Assembly (NCBI GenBank): GCA_026874595.1
Contig: CM049309.1
Span: forward strand, 16,136,576-16,200,575
Reading direction: 5' to 3'
Source of the DNA: Sipunculus nudus
Taxonomy: Eukaryota > Annelida > Sipuncula > Golfingiida > Sipunculidae
Length of the DNA stretch: 64,000 nt
Shown piece by piece: positions 62,201-64,000 of the stretch. Position 1 is the stretch's first letter, and every line of letters starts with the position of its first letter. The translations under genes were made by a program, and so were the position numbers. The notes below the pieces were generated by a model. The model worked only from the letters and a program-made list of their open reading frames with translations. It did no database searches and was not told the DNA's origin.

Positions 62201-63928
62201 TCAGGAAACCCTTCTAGTATAAACCGCACAGTGCTTTCAGGAAATCAACCTGATTTCAAGATTTTGAATTTCTTGATTAAACCGCGGTTTTAAGTGGAGA
62301 TTTTACGGTATACATTAGATCAGTTCACACAGACATGGTCTATACATTAGATCAGTCAGACATGGTCTATACATTAGATCAGTTCACACAGACATGGTCT
62401 ATACATTAGATCAGTTCACACAGACATGGTCTATACATTAGATCAGTTCACACAGATTTTCATGCTGGTGAAATGTTCTGATACATATCTATCAAAATTA
62501 TTTAGTATTTTCTTATCAGACCTAAGGTAGAGATAATAATTGATACCTATTTTACGCTTGAATGAAAAGCAAAGCTTATATGAAGAAATGAAATTTCAAA
62601 CCAGAGATAAATTAAGAAGCTAAAAAACAGAAGAACTATATGTGGATATTATGTTGGTTTTCTTACAGTGTGGATGTAACAGCCTTGGCGTGTGGTAAGA
62701 GTCACGTGGTGGCTGTTGGGAGTGATGGAGAAGTGTTTTCATGGGGAGCGGGGGAAGATGGTCAGCTCGGTCTCAGTGATGAAGAGGACATGTAAGTAAT
62801 TACATCATTTAAACACACTTGGTGTGAGCTGGCCAGTGGTAAATGTAAGTGTCCCTTATGATTTCATGGGTTGTATGTCTGGTTACTGAACTTGTATCTG
62901 ATGAACATACACATTCCTCTTTTATACCTAATGTACTTGTAGGTGTCTGTATGCCTACTTTCACAGTTCATCTTTATACCTGATGTACCTGTTGTTGTAT
63001 CTGTACTTACTATTTGTCTTTCATATGTGATGTACTTGTAGGTGTCTGCATGCCTACTTACACAGTTCATCTTTATACCTGATGTACCTGTAGTTGTATC
63101 TGTACTTACTAATTGTTTTTCATATGTGATGTACTTGTAGGTGTCTGTATGCCTACTTACACAGTTCATCTTTATACCTGATGTACCTGTAGTTGTATCT
63201 GTACTTACTTTTTGTCTTTCATATGTGATGTACTTGTAGGTGTCTGTATGCCTACTTACACAGTTCATCTTTATACCTGATGTACCTGTAGTTGTATCTG
63301 TACTTGCTATTTGTCTTTCATATGTGATGTACTTGTAGGTGTCTGTATACCTACTTACACAGTTCATCTTTATACCTGATGTACCTGTAGTTGTATCTGT
63401 ACTTACTATTTGTCTTTCATATGTGATGTACTTGTAGGTGTCTGTATGCCTACTTACACAGTTCATCTTTATACCTGATGTACCTGTAGTTGTATCTGTA
63501 CTTACTATTTGTCTTTCATATGTGATGTACTTGTAGGTGTCTGCATTCCTACTTACACAGTTCATCTTTATACCTGATGTACCTGTAGTTGTATCAGTAC
63601 TTACTTTTTGTCTTTCATATGTGATGTACTTGTAGGTGTCTGTATGCCTACTGGCACTGGTTGTCTATTATACCTCATCTTCTTGTAGTTGTATGTATGT
63701 ATACTCACACAGTTTGTCTATTATATCTGATGTACTTGTAGTTGTCTGCCTCAGGAGGTGTCACTGCCAGATGGGGTGATGGTCAGGGATGTCAGGTGTG
63801 GCCAGGACGGCACCATGTTACTGACTGACGTCGGTAGTGTGCTGGCATGTGGTTGTAACGAGTATAACAAGCTTGGTCTGAACAACAGACAAGGCTTCCT
63901 CATGGCCATGAAAAACATTTTTGCAAAG
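43528..63928 (+). CDS. Nek8/Nek9-like: NEK8/NEK9-class protein kinase with N-terminal DUF4347-like domain (17 coding exons, 3' end outside window)
   Basis: Seventeen exons join with matching phases into 775 codons. Residues 86-240 resemble DUF4347. Residues 265-515 form a full Ser/Thr kinase domain: glycine loop G272-x-G274-x-x-G277, Lys294 in VILKE, Glu312 in ALNE, HRDLK at 386-390 with Asn393, DFG at 406-408, GTPYYISPE at 425-433 and SDIWALG at 444-450. KKRKV (542-546) follows, then RCC1 blades from about 574 with repeated CG-x-x-H/F-x-V and W/C-G-x-G-x-x-G-x-LG-x-G/L motifs. Kinase followed by RCC1 is diagnostic of NEK8/NEK9. The kinase and the GIVMT...GCLGHG blade look closest to NEK8, and the [14 protein letters not shown] segment to NEK9, so I do not choose. 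Vertebrate NEK8 acts at cilia and NEK9 in mitotic spindle signalling; here the role is inferred only. The vertebrate proteins begin almost directly with the kinase, so the 260-residue N-terminus is extra. Human NEK9 is near 980 residues, so a sizeable C-terminal part is missing at the right edge. Confidence 0.93.
44529..44629 (+). CDS. Kinase gene, coding exon 2 (DUF4347-like, His-Gly motif)
   Basis: Codons 124-157. The acceptor is ttgcag|GTC and the donor CAG|gtaatg; the exon enters in phase 1 and leaves in phase 0. It carries [15 protein letters not shown], matching the conserved strand and SHG-x-x-G-x-L-x-L pattern of DUF4347, with His143-Gly144 retained. Confidence 0.88.
45982..46158 (+). 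CDS. Kinase gene, coding exon 3 (DUF4347-like, second half)
   Basis: Codons 158-216, phase 0 at both ends, acceptor ctacag|AGT and donor GGG|gtgagt. It encodes a helix-like segment, then [10 protein letters not shown] and [13 protein letters not shown]. In bacterial DUF4347 the equivalent stretch is a YGCN-x-A motif followed by a helix. Here the cysteine position appears to be Tyr196. Confidence 0.87.
46550..46642. mobile_element. MITE family 1, right-end fragment in kinase intron 3
   Basis: Contains GGACAGGGGTACTGGTACAG followed by ACTACATA, matching the right TIR of the copy at 526-1144, preceded by a diverged stretch. No matching left end is visible, so this is a remnant. Confidence 0.5.
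47030..47340 (+). repeat. Diverged third copy of the 33274-34600 repeat, in kinase intron 3
   Basis: Same order of landmarks: CTGTCCATCTGTCTC, GACACTGTTAGATCCATGGA, GCATGCAGTTAGATGT, CAAGACTGCCTAATATC. Confidence 0.6.
47797..47873 (+). CDS. Kinase gene, coding exon 4 (end of DUF4347-like domain)
   Basis: Codons 217-241 plus two bases of codon 242, acceptor ttacag|GTG and donor CATGT|gtgagt. The product [14 protein letters not shown] fits the A-x-(V/I)-A-A-S-x-D-L-(T/I)-G strand that closes DUF4347 domains. Confidence 0.87.
47874..49776. other. Kinase introns 4-5
   Basis: No repeat or gene recognised except a short G-run at 49085. The 155-codon open frame at 49164-49631 is intronic and composition-driven. 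Confidence 0.5.
48561..48655 (+). CDS. Kinase gene, coding exon 5 (linker and start of kinase domain)
   Basis: Completes codon 242 and encodes 243-273 plus one base. The acceptor is attacag|C and the donor G|gtaaat. It contains the connecting segment ELYFRFEKL and the first kinase strand [10 protein letters not shown], so the two domains are joined by ordinary splicing and not by an assembly artefact. Confidence 0.9.
49777..49892 (+). CDS. Kinase gene, coding exon 6 (glycine loop, catalytic Lys)
   Basis: Completes Gly274 and encodes 275-312, acceptor ccttcag|GA and donor GAG|gtcagg. It holds [22 protein letters not shown] with catalytic Lys294, and ends exactly on Glu312, the expected helix-C glutamate. 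Confidence 0.95.
50150..50600 (+). repeat. Diverged tandem repeat in kinase intron 6
   Basis: Three degraded units of about 150-190 bp share CTTATTTCTTGA(C/A), GATTTTGTT, TCTGAT(T/A)GGGCTA and ACACAGAATT. Confidence 0.55.
50832..50935 (+). CDS. Kinase gene, coding exon 7 (N-lobe to hinge)
   Basis: Codons 313-346 plus two bases, acceptor taacag|GTG and donor GG|gtaggt. It encodes [14 protein letters not shown] and the hinge [10 protein letters not shown], typical of NEK kinases. Confidence 0.95.
51399..51518 (+). CDS. Kinase gene, coding exon 8 (C-lobe to HR of HRD)
   Basis: Codons 348-386 with split codons 347 and 387, acceptor ttcacag|C and donor AG|gtatgc. It ends in [10 protein letters not shown], so the catalytic HRD motif is split by the intron. 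Confidence 0.95.
51923..52064 (+). CDS. Kinase gene, coding exon 9 (catalytic and activation loops)
   Basis: Completes Arg387 and encodes 388-434, acceptor tctaaag|G and donor ATG|gtgaga. It carries [18 protein letters not shown] and [10 protein letters not shown]. All catalytic residues are present, so an active kinase is expected. Confidence 0.96.
52142..52330 (+). mobile_element. tRNA-derived SINE in kinase intron 9
   Basis: TGGCCCCACTGGTTAAGAGC (A-box like) and GTCAGTTCATATCTCAGCC (B-box like), related to the head of the SINE at 13275. Confidence 0.55.
52874..53002 (+). CDS. Kinase gene, coding exon 10 (helix F region)
   Basis: Codons 435-477, phase 0 at both ends, acceptor ttcacag|TGT and donor AAG|gtaaga. 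The product [17 protein letters not shown] and [11 protein letters not shown] is close to NEK8. Confidence 0.96.
53790..54150. mobile_element. MITE family 3, partial copy in kinase intron 10
   Basis: ATACTTTGGTTGCTTCTTTG and AGAGGGTTTTAATTTAACAA then GGAATAAGATGCCCTAAG match the left half of 24259-24688. Confidence 0.55.
54310..54410 (+). mobile_element. Possible SINE head in kinase intron 10
   Basis: GGGTTAGAACACAGACTGG and GGTTCCTGGTTAGAACCCC have spacing and content like A and B boxes; body not recognisable. Confidence 0.3.
54671..54796 (+). CDS. Kinase gene, coding exon 11 (end of kinase domain)
   Basis: Codons 478-519, phase 0 at both ends, acceptor tttcag|GGT and donor GAG|gtaaat. [17 protein letters not shown] includes the conserved RPSA arginine of the last kinase subdomain. 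Confidence 0.95.
54835..55381. mobile_element. MITE family 2, copy D, in kinase intron 11
   Basis: Left TAGGCACAAAAAAAGGTTGG and right CTGAGAAGCAAACCTTTTTA; longer than the other copies and contains a poly-C tract. Confidence 0.55.
55852..55934 (+). CDS. Kinase gene, coding exon 12 (acidic then KKRKV basic segment)
   Basis: Codons 520-546 plus two bases, acceptor ctacag|CTG and donor AG|gtgagt. An acidic stretch SDYEEDL is followed by NKKRKV, a monopartite nuclear-localisation-like cluster between the kinase and RCC1 regions. Confidence 0.92.
56995..57015 (+). CDS. Candidate 21-nt microexon between kinase exons 12 and 13
   Basis: A pyrimidine-rich tract ending in gcag precedes 21 bases, followed by AG|gtaatg, the same donor hexamer used by exon 2. 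It enters and leaves in phase 2, exactly matching the surrounding junction, and would add seven residues (SQSNWEK) next to the KKRKV cluster without changing the frame. Splice-like signals arise by chance, so this remains a candidate optional exon. Confidence 0.35.
57936..58604. mobile_element. MITE family 1, second copy in kinase intron 12
   Basis: It aligns along its whole length to 526-1144 in the same orientation, with the same left TIR and order of internal segments (AACAATTTAAAAC, GATCAAGAGCTG, GGATAAACAATG). The right TIR is degraded and a (TA)n tract of about 70 bp has expanded inside. Confidence 0.85.
58400..58471. repeat. (TA)n microsatellite inside MITE family 1 copy 2
   Basis: TA run of about 70 bp absent from the copy at 526-1144. 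Confidence 0.95.
58932..59150 (+). mobile_element. tRNA-derived SINE in kinase intron 12
   Basis: TAGTTGAGGGGTTAAAGCTC (A-box like) and CCCGGGTTCAATCACC (B-box like), then GTTTTCACCGGGTTCTCCAG and TTTCCTCCTACAGACAC, a conserved-body-like segment seen in many invertebrate SINEs. Confidence 0.6.
59189..59260. repeat. (TA)n microsatellite next to the SINE
   Basis: TA run of about 70 bp about 40 bp beyond the SINE at 58932-59150, 145 bp before kinase exon 13. Confidence 0.95.
59406..59484 (+). CDS. Kinase gene, coding exon 13 (linker to RCC1 region)
   Basis: Completes codon 547 and encodes 548-573, acceptor ccacag|G and donor GAT|gtaagt. [12 protein letters not shown] leads into the first RCC1 strand IKIRD. 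Confidence 0.9.
59741..59895 (+). CDS. Kinase gene, coding exon 14 (RCC1 blade)
   Basis: Codons 574-624 plus two bases, acceptor cttacag|GTT and donor AG|gtagga. [25 protein letters not shown] and VEALKGKSI follow the RCC1 repeat pattern. Confidence 0.95.
59949..60258. mobile_element. MITE family 2, copy E, in kinase intron 14
   Basis: Left AAGCAAAAAAAAGAGATTAG and right CTAAGAACCAAACCTTTTTT followed by TAGCCT, inverted relative to each other. Confidence 0.6.
60554..60694 (+). CDS. Kinase gene, coding exon 15 (RCC1 blade)
   Basis: Codons 625-671 with split ends, acceptor ttttag|A and donor CTTAG|gtcagt. It contains [26 protein letters not shown] and LIEALL. Its donor forms the first unit of the 32-bp minisatellite that follows. 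Confidence 0.94.
60689..62456 (+). repeat. 32-bp minisatellite built on the donor of kinase exon 15, split by an insertion
   Basis: The first unit GCTTAG|gtcagtacatac spans the exon 15 end and donor. Later units read ATTAGATCAGTTCACACAGA followed by CATGGTCTATAC, with small deletions in some. About seven units precede 60906 and about five follow 62308. Confidence 0.9.
60906..62308. mobile_element. 1.4-kb TA-flanked TIR element inserted in the minisatellite
   Basis: Ends CCGTAAAATCTCCACTTAAA and its inverted copy, with TA on both sides (60904-60905 and 62309-62310). Removing the element and one TA restores GGTCTATACATTAG, the normal minisatellite unit. GC content is higher than in the surroundings; no transposase. 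Confidence 0.93.
62669..62791 (+). CDS. Kinase gene, coding exon 16 (RCC1 blade)
   Basis: Codons 672-712 plus two bases, acceptor cttacag|T and donor AT|gtaagt. [14 protein letters not shown] and [13 protein letters not shown] are a clean RCC1 repeat. Confidence 0.95.
62864..63741 (+). repeat. 99-bp minisatellite built on the acceptor of kinase exon 17
   Basis: About eight units of 99 bp, each made of two related halves. Each unit holds GATGTACTTGTAG followed by GTGTCTG(T/C)ATGCCTAC. The true acceptor, GATGTACTTGTAG followed by TTGTCTGCCTCAGG, is the last copy, so the array runs right up to and into the exon. Confidence 0.9.
63742..63928 (+). CDS. Kinase gene, coding exon 17 (RCC1 blade; last exon in window)
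   Basis: Codons 714-775, acceptor cttgtag|TTGTCTG and donor AAG|gtagaa. It encodes [22 protein letters not shown] and [14 protein letters not shown], matching NEK9. The acceptor is the last copy of a motif repeated through the upstream minisatellite. The donor is weak; reading through would end at a TAA at 63956, which would truncate the RCC1 propeller, so splicing onward past the right edge is preferred. Confidence 0.9.
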
Positions 63929-64000
63929 GTAGAATCTACTTTTTCATTATGCTTGTAACATGCTAGAATGCATGTTAATTGGTTTATTGAAGGATATGTC

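Noticed and set aside
62864-63565. 233-codon minus-strand open frame
   Set aside because: It is a product of the 99-bp minisatellite; 99 is divisible by three, so any stop-free frame repeats. Its 33-residue period has no protein resemblance and it lies in a kinase intron.

Overview
This window looks like nuclear DNA of a marine invertebrate, most likely a bivalve mollusc. It is AT-rich, coding sequence is sparse, and exons are short with GT-AG introns. A dozen (TA)n arrays and many non-autonomous DNA elements are present. One element has tandem cores of about 160-180 bp between GC-rich hairpin ends, a layout known from the bivalve pearl/Helentron-like elements. The clade call is inference from repeat style; the eukaryotic gene structure is seen directly. 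No rRNA, functional tRNA gene, CRISPR array or prokaryotic operon was found.

Two genes are recognisable, arranged head to head. On the minus strand a kinesin-13 (KIF2-type) gene begins at 27831. Exon 1 is 27831-27777, exon 2 is 20745-20651 and exon 3 is 11262-11191. Together they encode only the N-terminal targeting domain. The motor exons are not in the window, so the gene probably runs off the left edge. On the plus strand a NIMA-related kinase of the NEK8/NEK9 class starts at 43528 and runs off the right edge. Seventeen coding exons join in a consistent reading frame into 775 codons: an N-terminal domain, a complete protein kinase domain, a basic KKRKV segment and the first RCC1 blades. 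The N-terminal about 160 residues resemble DUF4347, a domain known mainly from large bacterial surface proteins. I consider this fusion the most interesting protein-level observation.

Layout: 1-11190 is kinesin intron 3, with a MITE, other repeats and one weak minus-strand exon candidate. 11191-27831 holds the kinesin exons and introns, with several minisatellites, a 75-bp-TIR foldback element, a pearl-like array and a TTAA-flanked element. 27832-43504 is intergenic and rich in TIR elements, including a 3.0-kb element with an 8-bp target duplication and a 3.4-kb element with direct repeats. 43505-64000 is the kinase gene, with MITEs, SINEs, (TA)n and minisatellites in its introns.

The most unusual DNA-level pattern is that several minisatellites sit on splice junctions and repeat the splice site itself. 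These are the acceptor of kinesin exon 3, the donor of kinase exon 15, the acceptor of kinase exon 17 and, less securely, the donor of an orphan minus-strand exon at 12.4 kb. One of these arrays was later split by a 1.4-kb TA-flanked element whose empty site can be read exactly.

All exon boundaries are by eye from splice signals, phase continuity and family resemblance, without transcript data.
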